The notes beneath the pieces were generated by a model. It saw only the letters and a program-made list of their open reading frames with translations, had not been told where the DNA came from and did not search any database. Below are positions 1 to 8,333 of a stretch of DNA of 53,390 bases, piece after piece. The DNA is from Mesoaciditoga sp. GTDB lineage: Bacteria; Thermotogota; Thermotogae; Mesoaciditogales; Mesoaciditogaceae. Where the stretch lies: the NCBI GenBank assembly GCA_015491995.1, contig WGFY01000032.1:1-53390 (forward strand), written 5' to 3'. Position 1 is the first letter of the stretch; each line of letters opens with the position of its first letter. The position numbers and the translations under genes are program-made.

Positions 1-648
1 GAATTTTTCTTCTTCTTCAACATCTATCCATCCTCTGTATAGTTTGTGCGAATATTGCTCGTATTTTTCCATGGAAGTGCTTACCACGTTAAAAGCTGAA
101 TATTTCATCGCAATTCTCTCGGCATTTATACGTGTGGAAAAATTGTATTTCTTATCCATCTTCTCAAAATTTCTCTTTGTGACATGCATTTTATCCATCT
201 TTTGGGCGCCTAAAGAATGTGCGGTGAAAGAGTAAGGAATGTCCTCATCTTTGCAGAACATCGCGCCAGATATGCCACCATCTCCGTAATGAGCCGTGAC
301 AAAATTCGGCATTTCCCTTTCCTTTTCATAGAATTTCTTTATCTCATTCACGTAATCTTTCAAATATGGCCAGAGCATTTCTTTTGTCAGAAACTTCTTT
401 CCACCAAAATTCATCCGCACTATTCTGAGATTGTCCACCGTAGAATAAGAATCTATTTTAGATGAAAATTCAGGCCAATTTGGATCTTCTATCCTTCTCG
501 TCAGAATATCGACATCTATTCCCATTGATGCCATGGCGATTGCAACTTCCTTCACGTAAACAAGTTGTCCTCCAAAATCCGGGTGAGATGTCCAATAGCT
601 GTCCTGTGGATCGAAATTACCTTGAGGGTTAAGAAAAGCGATTTTCAT
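1..648 (-). CDS. GT4 glycosyltransferase, sucrose-phosphate/mannosylfructose-phosphate synthase-like (partial)
   Basis: The reading frame opens with ATG at 648 (preceded by AAAGGATGATT) and stays open to the window edge, giving about 216 N-terminal residues. The start MKIAFLNPQGNFDP, the GGQLVYVKE glycine-rich loop near residue 26, LTRRI, and EQYSHKLYRG further on are typical of the retaining GT4 family that makes sucrose 6-phosphate or mannosylfructose phosphate. Such enzymes transfer a sugar from a nucleotide sugar to fructose 6-phosphate. The C-terminal donor-binding half lies outside the window, so donor and acceptor cannot be judged. A PfkB-type kinase lies 27 bp upstream in the same direction, as in mannosylfructose and sucrose gene clusters, which suggests compatible-solute or storage-sugar synthesis. 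Family is fairly secure; product is inference. Confidence 0.75.
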   Translation of the reverse strand, partial: MKIAFLNPQGNFDPQDSYWTSHPDFGGQLVYVKEVAIAMASMGIDVDILTRRIEDPNWPEFSSKIDSYSTVDNLRIVRMNFGGKKFLTKEMLWPYLKDYVNEIKKFYEKEREMPNFVTAHYGDGGISGAMFCKDEDIPYSFTAHSLGAQKMDKMHVTKRNFEKMDKKYNFSTRINAERIAMKYSAFNVVSTSMEKYEQYSHKLYRGWIDVEEEEKF

Positions 649-675
649 GCGAATCATCCTTTCAAAATCAGCATT

Positions 676-1596
676 TTAGAGATATCGTTTGATTAAAGCC
701 TCCATGGATGGAATCGGGGTATCGGAACCAACACTTTCTACTCTAAAAGCTGAAACAACACTTCCCATTTTTGCGGCTTCGAAAATATCCCCTCCTTTTA
801 AAAGGGAATAATACATACCCGACCAGAATGCATCGCCGGCACCGGTTGCATCGATGACATGTTTTGCAAGCGACGGAAATCTTTTTGTCTTTCTTCCGTC
901 TGAAACCAACACGCCGTCTTTTCCAAGTGTCAAAACGACATTTTTAACTCCGAGATGATGAAAAGCATAGATGTATTCTTCATCTTTCATTCTCCCAAGT
1001 AGACATTCGGCATCGTCGATAGAAGGTTTTAACAAAAAGACATCTTTCATCATGTTTTTTATGAAAGAAATTCCATTTTCCCCTCTTTTCCATAAAATAT
1101 CCCTGTAATTTGGATCAAAGCATATTTTCATATTCCACTTTTGAGCCAATGCTAAGACCTTCAGAATAGATGTTCTTGAAGGTTCCACAGAAACAGGCCA
1201 ACTGCTGAAATGAAGTATGGCAGTATTTTCCACAATTTTTTTGTTTGGGAATTGTAGATGGTAATCTGCTCCCCTTAGAGGAAGAAAATCAGGTGTCCCT
1301 TTGGATTTCGACACCAAGACGAATGAAGTGTGATTTACAGTATCAAACTGTATGTTGTCAACGTTCACGCCTCTCAATTTCAACTTTTCAACTATGAATT
1401 TACCAAAAGGATCATTTCCCACTCTTGACAAAAGAGATGGGTTAAATCCAAGATCTGCAAGGTTCATGGCTATATTAGCTGGCGATCCACCCAAATGCCT
1501 TTCGAAGAGTTCTGCTTCTGTCAGGTTGTTTACATAATCTTTTGATATAAGGTCTATCAACAGTTCGCCAACTACCAGGATGTCCAATTTTTTCAC
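676..1596 (-). CDS. PfkB-family carbohydrate kinase (fructokinase-like)
   Basis: A 306-residue ribokinase-family kinase of normal length. The substrate-binding GGSPAN motif is at residues 36-41, FDPNYR at 160-165, and the C-terminal DATGAGD motif with the catalytic base Asp255 is at 249-255. All key residues are present. These cytoplasmic enzymes phosphorylate a sugar with ATP. The neighbouring sucrose/mannosylfructose-phosphate synthase-like gene makes fructose the most likely substrate, but 2-keto-3-deoxygluconate or another ketose is possible. The start is GTG at 1596; upstream there is only a weak CGGA, and a TATAAT-like -10 lies at 1661-1666 on the minus strand. The gene is probably co-transcribed with the downstream glycosyltransferase. 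Confidence 0.85.
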   Translation of the reverse strand: MKKLDILVVGELLIDLISKDYVNNLTEAELFERHLGGSPANIAMNLADLGFNPSLLSRVGNDPFGKFIVEKLKLRGVNVDNIQFDTVNHTSFVLVSKSKGTPDFLPLRGADYHLQFPNKKIVENTAILHFSSWPVSVEPSRTSILKVLALAQKWNMKICFDPNYRDILWKRGENGISFIKNMMKDVFLLKPSIDDAECLLGRMKDEEYIYAFHHLGVKNVVLTLGKDGVLVSDGRKTKRFPSLAKHVIDATGAGDAFWSGMYYSLLKGGDIFEAAKMGSVVSAFRVESVGSDTPIPSMEALIKRYL

Positions 1597-1764
1597 TCCG
1601 ATTCTTGATGCCTGTATTTATCAATCGCTTAAAAAAAATAAGAATCTGAAAAACACTCGTATTATATAACATCCCTTACCCAAAACACGTGTAATGAGCA
1701 GATGTGAGATTTACAGCATTTTTTTAATCATGGTGACGCACACGCTGAAAATCATCGCGTAAGA

Positions 1765-4191
1765 TCAACGAAGCAAACTAATGGCGAAAATGTGCATCGT
1801 AATCTGGACGGGAAATTCAATGCCTATCAATTTTTTTGAATCGTTGAGTTTTACTTTTTGAACGTAAAGCTTTGGATTTCCATCGATCTTCTGCATCTGT
1901 GAGTTAAGACCGTACGGAGCTTTAAAGGCTATCCACTCATCACGTAACGGTTTTAGAAACCAATCCGCGAATCCAATTGGCACTTCTTTGGATGTTCCAT
2001 CGAGATAGAAAAGTTTCATGCTCTTAACGTAATTTCCATGATCCGACGATCCAAGAATGAAGAGCTCCTTGTAGAGTGTATTTTTTACACCGATCTTTTG
2101 ACCTTGTAAAGTCATGTTGTCTTTGATGTTAGACGACATCTCTCCCATATAAAATGGAACTTTTTGCTTGTCGACAACGGACATAAGCATTCCTTTGACG
2201 ATCTGTTTCTTCAAAAATTCAAGAGGATATGCAGCACCAACATCACCCGAGGGATTGTCGAAATTCGCTGGAATGTTTGAATTGATAGAAACAACACCTT
2301 TGTTGTTGAAAAGGTTGGAAAGATCTATCATCACAAAATTTCCAGATGTCGCGGCCACGGTCGATTTTTCGAATTTTACGTTCTTCGATGAACTTTTGAC
2401 CCTCTTTTCTTTGGAAAGCCATTTTATAAAAACGAATCCCCCTTTTGGAATGACATTTGAGTTCAAGACAGATCCGTCGCTACTGCTGACAGTTACTTCA
2501 ATCGGTGATCCTTTTATGAAATCATTAACTTTTAAAGAGTGGTTGCTGTCGTTGAGTGCACTTGTCAAGCAATGTCTTCCATCTGAAGATATCGTTTGAC
2601 TGATCACATGTGGTACCAAGATCACTTGAGCCATACTCATATTCTCCGAATTGGATTGATTTATGTACTCTATCGTGATACTGTGCTTTCCTTTCTGAAT
2701 ACCAACATCCGAGAGTACTTTCACGAGTTTAAATCTCTGATTTTCTTTAAGATATGTTGTATGTTGTTTGTTATCAAGATAAATGTTGATCTTTCCGCCG
2801 TAGACTGTATTCAAATAGGAAATGTAAATATCGTAAAGGCCTGTTTTGCTCACAAAAAAATTTTTGGAAAGTGTTGAATAAGTGGAAAGAAGAGCGTAAT
2901 TTCCATCGCCAAGTGAGCTGTTTCTGACAAATTTCACTCCTCCAAATCCCGAATACATCTTAGAGACGTTGAAAATCATCACCCCATTTTGAGATACTCT
3001 CGTTCCATTAAGAAAGCGCGAAAGGCCAATTGGCAATCTCATCAGGTCGGAAAGGCTTAGATCGGCACAGATCGTTGATTCTGCCCCTGAGTTTATATTC
3101 CTGAAGAATTCTTCCAAGCCATCATATCCTTTTCCATCAGGCGTGTACATGAGTTCTCCAAGATGATTGTTGTGAAAATACCAAGATGCAGCCATACAAG
3201 CCATATCGGCGTAAATTTCTTTTTTCGTAGAAATGTAAAGCTCCGTTAGCCCACTCACTATAACTTCATTTGCGTAAGATATTTGAGGGTAAGGTACGAT
3301 AGAGCCTTTTATCGAATAAATTGGCCCAAGAGAAAATACGAGTTTAGGATAGAAATGAAGCGCCGTGTACTCGGCGGCTTTTATCCATTTGGGATTTTTG
3401 AAAACCCTTCCAGCAAGAGCAAGTGCTTGAACTTGACGCGCTCCCCACCCATTCCAGTAATACATATTCCTTGATGTGAAAAACACCCCATCAGTAAAGC
3501 CACTTTTAGATTGAGTCTTCAATATTCCATTTGCAACTTCTTCTACAGTCGGTACAATGTCAGAGCTTGGATTGAACATATACAATTCCGAAAGGCCAAG
3601 GAGGAAAACTGAACTCATATCAGAATAACCTAAGACCAACCCTTTTTGTAATGCAGATCTAATCGCTTTGTAAGCTCTAAAAGCGTGGTTGAAAAGCTTA
3701 ATTGAATAATCGACATCAATATTTTTGAATACATATGCTCCCATTGAGAGTGCCCAAAATCCTCTGATCGTCCACCAAGAGATTGATTTTTTGCTTGTAA
3801 TACCATATTTGTTAATATCACCGTTTTTATACACAAAATTGTAGAATTCACCGTCGTTTCCCTCCATTGCCATCAGAAATTCCAAGCCGCCTTTGGCATT
3901 TTTTAAATAAGTTCGATTTTTTGTTTCCTCGTAAAGCTGAAGATAAAGAACAACGGCTCTTGAAGCATCATCTACGCACATAGCACCTTCATTTTGTGCA
4001 GAAACTTTTACGTACTCATTTGAATTGGAGAGATTTGGATTTGAATAAACCCACCATCCGGTAACGTTTTTTGAGTTCAATTCAAAGTTCGATCTCAAAA
4101 AATCAAGATGTGTCAAACTCAAAGGAGTATAACTTCCCAAGGCCCATGTCGCAATTGTTAAAAGCAAGATAAAGGTAAAACTCTTTTTCAT
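1765..4191 (-). CDS. Large secreted protein, alpha-helical glycosidase-like domain plus carbohydrate-binding-like region
   Basis: 808 residues starting MKKSFTFILLLTIATWALGS, a clear signal peptide. I chose ATG 4191 because GGGAGGGGACAAA precedes it; a longer frame reaches 4302 but would overlap the upstream gene and bury the signal peptide. Residues about 40-380 are rich in Trp, Tyr and Gly-Trp turns in repeating helix pairs (WWTIRGFWALSMGAY, YYWNGWGARQVQALALAGR), as in the (alpha/alpha)6 barrels of glycosidases and lyases. Residues about 420-540 look like a beta-sandwich sugar-binding module (GLYDIYISYLNTVYGGKINI). The rest is beta-rich and unrecognised. It sits 60 bp after another secreted protein under a LacI-type operator, so an extracellular polysaccharide-processing role is likely. 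Catalytic residues and substrate cannot be named. Confidence 0.6.
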   Translation of the reverse strand: MKKSFTFILLLTIATWALGSYTPLSLTHLDFLRSNFELNSKNVTGWWVYSNPNLSNSNEYVKVSAQNEGAMCVDDASRAVVLYLQLYEETKNRTYLKNAKGGLEFLMAMEGNDGEFYNFVYKNGDINKYGITSKKSISWWTIRGFWALSMGAYVFKNIDVDYSIKLFNHAFRAYKAIRSALQKGLVLGYSDMSSVFLLGLSELYMFNPSSDIVPTVEEVANGILKTQSKSGFTDGVFFTSRNMYYWNGWGARQVQALALAGRVFKNPKWIKAAEYTALHFYPKLVFSLGPIYSIKGSIVPYPQISYANEVIVSGLTELYISTKKEIYADMACMAASWYFHNNHLGELMYTPDGKGYDGLEEFFRNINSGAESTICADLSLSDLMRLPIGLSRFLNGTRVSQNGVMIFNVSKMYSGFGGVKFVRNSSLGDGNYALLSTYSTLSKNFFVSKTGLYDIYISYLNTVYGGKINIYLDNKQHTTYLKENQRFKLVKVLSDVGIQKGKHSITIEYINQSNSENMSMAQVILVPHVISQTISSDGRHCLTSALNDSNHSLKVNDFIKGSPIEVTVSSSDGSVLNSNVIPKGGFVFIKWLSKEKRVKSSSKNVKFEKSTVAATSGNFVMIDLSNLFNNKGVVSINSNIPANFDNPSGDVGAAYPLEFLKKQIVKGMLMSVVDKQKVPFYMGEMSSNIKDNMTLQGQKIGVKNTLYKELFILGSSDHGNYVKSMKLFYLDGTSKEVPIGFADWFLKPLRDEWIAFKAPYGLNSQMQKIDGNPKLYVQKVKLNDSKKLIGIEFPVQITMHIFAISLLR

Positions 4192-4206
4192 TTTGTCCCC
4201 TCCCAA

Positions 4207-4240
4207 GAAAAATGCGGAAGCCACATGACTTCCACATTTT
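4207..4240 (-). terminator. Intergenic hairpin with U-run between the two secreted-protein genes
   Basis: On the minus strand AAAATGTGGAAG pairs with CTTCCGCATTTTT (one T-G wobble), followed by TTTTTCTT. It lies after the stop of the 4256-5620 gene and before the ribosome binding site of the 1765-4191 gene. It probably acts as a partial terminator or mRNA stabiliser lowering expression of the second gene. Confidence 0.6.
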
Positions 4241-4255
4241 GATCTTTCAAGGTAA

Positions 4256-5620
4256 TTATTTGGATATCTTAACAGATCTGAATTCTTTCGTCCTTTGGAC
4301 AAGATATTGAATTGCCCTTGTTATGTTTTTCGCGTTGTACACAGAATAAAGTCTCACGAAGTTGACATGATCGCCTGGAATGTAGTGTATCGCCAATTTT
4401 GCCCACTGTGCTGGCGTGTTAGAAGAGTTGAGTATGTTCGCTGTAATGGGGTTGGTGTAAAATTCACCTGGTGTCCATTCGAACTGCCCGTCTCTGAATT
4501 CTTGACTCTCATATACCCATGTATTCCCCTTCATCCATTTCGAATAGTTATCATAAAGAGGTGCGGTATGTGGAAGTATTTCTGCCACTCCAAGTCCAAG
4601 GTTCTGTGAGAAATTGCTTCTCCAATTTTCTTCTGAAGCGAATATATAAGTGGCTCCCCAATAAGGCGGTTTCATGTTGTTGCTAAATGGGAAAACTATG
4701 TAAGGCAGGTTGTTAACGTACATGATAGCGTTTCTTTGAAGCCAATATTCAAGTGGGCTTATTCCCTGCTGATCTGCCCATATGAGCCTTCTGAAAACCG
4801 GAAGCATGTGTACGGCATCGCTTGCATTGTCGAGGTTGCTAAGTGGATGGGTGATCATGACTTGAAGCTTCATCAAATCTGCATAAGATGTGAAGTCAAA
4901 TGTGGTGTTTACCAACACATCTCCATTCGGATAGATGGAGGTGATCATATCTTGATATAACCCGACAAAAGGCATGGCTTCCAATTTTGTCAAAATCGTC
5001 AATCTAACTGGAGATTTTTCAAGAATTTTCATATAAACGACTTTAAAGGCATTTGAGGTTTGCTCTGCGTTACCACCAACTTTTCCGTTTGCCCAATAAG
5101 TGCTCTTGGGAAAACCGTTGATCCTGGCTATGCCAATTTGATTCACGATGTCGCCGCTGATCTTTCCGAATTTGGTGATGTTGACCAATCCATGATCACT
5201 TACAGATGCTTTGAAATTTCCATTCACCGTACTTATCGTATAGCCACCCATGTCATTTTTCGAAACCTTAAAAAGGTTTGGATAATGTGGAGCGTTGACG
5301 GAGACATCATCGCTTACTTTTATGGTTGCCGGGCCAGTTGCCCAAAACGCAAGAATATCTGGTCCAGAAACGTGCCCGTTCATGTCAACATCGTCTATTT
5401 GATATGGAATTTCTTTGCCGTTTTGATAGACTCTCAAGCTTTCCCAATTCGCTGGGAATGTCACACCAACAAGGTTTCGCACTTGAAACATGGTCATACT
5501 CACTGGAATGGGAACCCCTGTTGTGTCTGTGACGTTGACTTGAATGATCTTGGTAGCGGCGAAAGACGAAATTACCAGTACTGACAAAACGATCATTACC
5601 AACAAACTTCTCTTCATCAA
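4256..5620 (-). CDS. Secreted protein of unknown function in a saccharide-utilisation locus
   Basis: 454 residues with a signal peptide (MMKRSLLVMIVLSVLVISSF-AA). After it comes a beta-rich region: GVPIPVSMTMFQVRNL, then EIPYQIDDVDMNGHVSGPDILAF, which resembles the opening beta-sandwich of some exported polysaccharide lyases and DUF4861-like proteins. That resemblance is weak and not an assignment. The C-terminal half is rich in aromatic residues (FEWTPGEFYTNP, YWGATYIFASEENW). It is the first gene of a two-gene unit divergent from a LacI regulator and ABC sugar transporter, with a LacI-type operator in its promoter. It probably helps process the same extracellular glycan. The start ATG 5620 lies just after GGAGGG. 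Confidence 0.6.
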   Translation of the reverse strand: MMKRSLLVMIVLSVLVISSFAATKIIQVNVTDTTGVPIPVSMTMFQVRNLVGVTFPANWESLRVYQNGKEIPYQIDDVDMNGHVSGPDILAFWATGPATIKVSDDVSVNAPHYPNLFKVSKNDMGGYTISTVNGNFKASVSDHGLVNITKFGKISGDIVNQIGIARINGFPKSTYWANGKVGGNAEQTSNAFKVVYMKILEKSPVRLTILTKLEAMPFVGLYQDMITSIYPNGDVLVNTTFDFTSYADLMKLQVMITHPLSNLDNASDAVHMLPVFRRLIWADQQGISPLEYWLQRNAIMYVNNLPYIVFPFSNNMKPPYWGATYIFASEENWRSNFSQNLGLGVAEILPHTAPLYDNYSKWMKGNTWVYESQEFRDGQFEWTPGEFYTNPITANILNSSNTPAQWAKLAIHYIPGDHVNFVRLYSVYNAKNITRAIQYLVQRTKEFRSVKISK

Positions 5621-5634
5621 AAATCCCTCCTTAT

Positions 5635-5648
5635 TGTAAGCGGTTACA
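5635..5648. promoter_or_regulatory. LacI-type operator for the secreted-protein operon
   Basis: TGTAAGCGGTTACA differs by one base from the perfect palindrome TGTAACCGGTTACA at 5936-5949. It sits just downstream of the -10 at 5654-5659 of the leftward promoter, where a bound repressor would block initiation. Very probably bound by the LacI protein encoded at 5970. Confidence 0.8.
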
Positions 5649-5653
5649 AAACA

Positions 5654-5681
5654 ATTATACTCATATTCAACAATTTAGCAA
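5654..5681 (-). promoter_or_regulatory. Promoter of the secreted-protein operon
   Basis: Minus strand: -35 TTGCTA (5681-5676), 16-bp spacer, -10 TATAAT (5659-5654). The predicted start point falls inside the operator at 5635-5648. Confidence 0.7.
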
Positions 5682-5906
5682 GTTTTAATTAAAGCGTTTT
5701 CGGATGTTTTTTGACTTTTATTCGTGTTTATGTCCTGTTACAAAGCCTGTCCTCTTATTTTCACAGAATTTCGCACGATTGCAATCCGAAGTGATGATTT
5801 TGGCTTTTACGCTTAGATATACGGAGGAAAAAGGAGTAATTTTTAAATCATCGCTATAATTCGTTATTTTTGGCGAAAAATAACCAAATATTGTTGGTAA
5901 TCAACC

Positions 5907-5936
5907 TTGCTTTTAACTCATATAGAATGATATGAT
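5907..5936 (+). promoter_or_regulatory. Promoter of the lacI-type regulator/transport operon
   Basis: -35 TTGCTT (5907-5912), 18-bp spacer, -10 TATGAT (5931-5936). The operator starts at the last base of the -10, so this promoter should be autorepressed. Confidence 0.6.
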
Positions 5937-5949
5937 GTAACCGGTTACA
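5936..5949. promoter_or_regulatory. Perfect palindromic LacI-type operator
   Basis: TGTAACCGGTTACA is a perfect 14-bp palindrome with the central CG typical of LacI/GalR sites. It overlaps the start point of the rightward promoter and lies 20 bp before the regulator's ATG. With its partner at 5635-5648 it defines a local two-promoter regulon. Confidence 0.85.
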
Positions 5950-5969
5950 GATAAAGGGGTTGAGAAGCT

Positions 5970-6959
5970 ATGAATATTCGTGAAATAGCAAAAAAAGCAG
6001 ACGTTTCAATTGCAACTGTTTCAAGAGTCTTAAACAACTCTGAAAATGTTTCGTTTGTTACACGAGAAAAGGTACTTGAAACTCTAAAAAGATACGAGTT
6101 TAAAATGGATCCATGGGCGAAACGATTGGCGAGTAAACGCACCGTGACAAAGGTATTCATCATGATAAGCAAAAGGATCATGAAACAATTGAACTCTAAA
6201 ACGGGAGAATTTTATTCGAAGGTTATGGAAGGAATTAAGAACAGTGCGAAGGCGAACCGCACCATGATAGAAACGGTTGAAATGGAGAGCAACCTTGATG
6301 AAGATAAACTGAAAAATGTCAACGGCGTACTTTTAATAGGTGGAGATACGACAGCTGAACATGTGAGGTTTTTCAAAAAAATCGGAATGCCTTTGGTGCT
6401 TGTAGATCAGTACATACCGACGGTAAAGGTGGACTGTGTTGTTAGCAACGGATACGATGGGGCAAGTTATGCGGTGAAGTATCTCCTTTCACAGCATATC
6501 AGAAAGATAGTTCACATACACGGTTTTTTAAATCATTTTGGATTTAAGGATAGATACAGTGGTTACGTCGCTGTTATGGAACAGATTGGACTTTTACCGA
6601 AGAGCTATGAATACAATGACGACATTATGGAAGACATGAAACCGCTTGTAGATAAGATGCTCAGCGTTTACGGTGTGCCTGGAGCGATCTTCGCTTCTAA
6701 TGATTCTATAGCCATGAAAGTAATCGAAACCCTGGAAGATTTTCATATCAAAATTCCTGAAGATGTATCTGTAATAGGTTTCGATGGCACAGAAGTAGGC
6801 AAAAATTTCATTCCATCTCTTACAACGCTAAAAGTTCCAATGCGCGAAATGGGATCGTTGGCTTTGAAAAGATTGTTAGATATAGTGTACGATCAAGACG
6901 TTTATCCGGTAAGAATCTCTTTGTTTACCGAATTCATGAAGAGAGGCAGTTCTATTTGA
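5970..6959 (+). CDS. LacI-family transcriptional regulator of the saccharide locus
   Basis: 329 residues. The N-terminal helix-turn-helix reads NIREIAKKADVSIATVSRVL, followed by the hinge region and a periplasmic-binding-like effector domain ending with the usual VSVIGFDGTEVGKNFIPSLT segment. Full family length and all landmarks are present. It lies 33 bp ahead of the binding-protein gene and is probably co-transcribed with the transporter and GH130 genes. Matching operators at its own promoter and at the divergent secreted-protein promoter indicate that it represses both and is released by a sugar from the imported oligosaccharide. The inducer is unknown. Confidence 0.9.
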   Translation: MNIREIAKKADVSIATVSRVLNNSENVSFVTREKVLETLKRYEFKMDPWAKRLASKRTVTKVFIMISKRIMKQLNSKTGEFYSKVMEGIKNSAKANRTMIETVEMESNLDEDKLKNVNGVLLIGGDTTAEHVRFFKKIGMPLVLVDQYIPTVKVDCVVSNGYDGASYAVKYLLSQHIRKIVHIHGFLNHFGFKDRYSGYVAVMEQIGLLPKSYEYNDDIMEDMKPLVDKMLSVYGVPGAIFASNDSIAMKVIETLEDFHIKIPEDVSVIGFDGTEVGKNFIPSLTTLKVPMREMGSLALKRLLDIVYDQDVYPVRISLFTEFMKRGSSI

Positions 6960-6992
6960 CCGCCTAAATCCTTTAGCAAGGGGGCAAGTAAG

Positions 6993-8261
6993 ATGAAAAA
7001 GAAAGTAGGATTACTTTTGTTAGCTGTGGTCATGATCGTTGCGATTGCTGGCTTTAGTGAGGTGATCACGCTTACTCTTTGGACGGCACCTAACCCGAAT
7101 CAGAATCTGTTTTGGAAGACTCTCCTGGTGCAATGGTCAAAAACTCATCCGAACATAAAAATCAAATGGAGTCAGATACCGGCGGCTGGAAGCTCTGAAG
7201 AGGCTATTCTCACCGCTATGGCTTCAAACAGGCAACCAGATATTTGTACGAATATCTTCAGTGGTTTTGCCGCAGAACTCATTTCCAGCAAGGCAATAGT
7301 TCCTCTTGATTCTTTTGCTGGATTCGAAAGTCTCGTAAAGACAAGAGATATGTCCAATGTTATAAAAAAATGGGAATACAATGGCCACTACTATGTCTTC
7401 CCAATATACGTTAATCCAATGCTTATTTGGTGGAGGAAGGATATTCTCGCAAAATACGGATTCAACGAACCACCAAGAACCTACAGCCAAATCTACGCCT
7501 TGGCAAAAAAAGTGGTGATACCTCACAAAAGATATGCATATCAAGTTGTAACTGGAGTCAACTGGTGGAGCAGATGGTTTGATTTCATAACGGATTACTA
7601 CGCTGCCAGCGCCGGAAAGCCCTATATTTATCCAGAAAAGCAGGTTTCAGTGTTTAACAACAAATATGGCAAAGAAGTCGCAAATTTTATTTACACGATG
7701 TTCAAGAATCACTACACCGCTGTTGACTTGGGGAATTTACCATTTTACAATGGAGCTGTTGTTGGCATGATCATGGGGCCATGGAGTATCCCATATGCTC
7801 AAAACCAATTCCCGAATATATTTAAAAATGACGTGGTTGTAACTCCACCACCTGTTCCGGATAATTATCCAAAGAATAAGCCGATTTACACTTTTGCGGA
7901 TACCAAAGGGATGATCATATTCAAAACTTCCAAACATAAAGAAGCTGCGTGGGAATTTATGAAATGGGTCTACTCCAACCCGGAACATGATGTGTTATGG
8001 ATAAAACTGACTCAGATGCCACCAGCAAGGGAGGATCTGCTTACGAACAAGCTTTTTGCTCCATATCTTAAAGATCCAGTCTTTGCAGCTTATGCGAAAT
8101 ACGTACCGTATGCGGTCCCGACAGCTCTTTCAGCGAAAACAGTATCTATTCAGCAAGCGATGACGAATAAACTCATTGAACCGTTGATGTACTTAAAAAC
8201 AACTCCCCAAAAAGCTTTAAATGATGCGGTAACGGCTGTAAATAATGTTCTTTTCCAATGA
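6993..8261 (+). CDS. ABC transporter extracellular sugar-binding protein (family 1)
   Basis: 422 residues. A hydrophobic signal peptide (MKKKVGLLLLAVVMIVAIAG) is followed by TLTLWTAPNPNQN and HPNIKIKWSQIP, the standard start of cluster-B solute-binding proteins for oligosaccharides. There is no lipobox cysteine, so it is released or held otherwise, as is common in Thermotogota. Aromatic-rich segments (INWWSRWFDF-like, YPEKQVSVFNNKYG) suit sugar stacking. It supplies substrate to the two permeases downstream. The ribosome binding site AGGGGGCAAG precedes ATG 6993. The neighbouring GH130 enzymes point to manno-oligosaccharides as ligand, an inference. Confidence 0.9.
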   Translation: MKKKVGLLLLAVVMIVAIAGFSEVITLTLWTAPNPNQNLFWKTLLVQWSKTHPNIKIKWSQIPAAGSSEEAILTAMASNRQPDICTNIFSGFAAELISSKAIVPLDSFAGFESLVKTRDMSNVIKKWEYNGHYYVFPIYVNPMLIWWRKDILAKYGFNEPPRTYSQIYALAKKVVIPHKRYAYQVVTGVNWWSRWFDFITDYYAASAGKPYIYPEKQVSVFNNKYGKEVANFIYTMFKNHYTAVDLGNLPFYNGAVVGMIMGPWSIPYAQNQFPNIFKNDVVVTPPPVPDNYPKNKPIYTFADTKGMIIFKTSKHKEAAWEFMKWVYSNPEHDVLWIKLTQMPPAREDLLTNKLFAPYLKDPVFAAYAKYVPYAVPTALSAKTVSIQQAMTNKLIEPLMYLKTTPQKALNDAVTAVNNVLFQ

Positions 8262-8269
8262 TATCTTAA

Positions 8270-8296
8270 GAAAAGCGGCACTTTGTGCCGCTTTTC
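8270..8296 (+). terminator. Strong hairpin after the binding-protein gene
   Basis: GAAAAGCGGCAC and GTGCCGCTTTTC form a perfect 12-bp stem with a TTT loop, nine bases after the stop codon. The U-run is short, so this is likely a leaky terminator or 3' stabiliser giving more binding protein than permease. Confidence 0.7.
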
Positions 8297-8333
8297 TGTA
8301 AAACTATCACAACATCCTAAAGGAGGTTTTTAG

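Larger units (their letters stand above)
5621..5969. other. Divergent intergenic regulatory region
   Basis: 349 bp between the secreted-protein operon and the lacI-type gene. It holds two opposed promoters, each with a matching operator. A 9-bp stem (GTTATTTTT/AAAAATAAC, loop GGCG) lies at 5863-5884 with no U-tract on either strand, so its role is unclear. No open frame with a ribosome binding site was found in the centre, though an AAGGAG string occurs near 5831. Confidence 0.6.

Noticed and set aside
4192-4302. N-terminal extension of the 808-residue secreted protein
   Set aside because: It would overlap the upstream gene, read through a hairpin and place the signal peptide internally.
5060-5584. 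174-codon frame antisense to the secreted-protein gene
   Set aside because: The opposite strand has a signal peptide, promoter and operator; this frame is a shadow.
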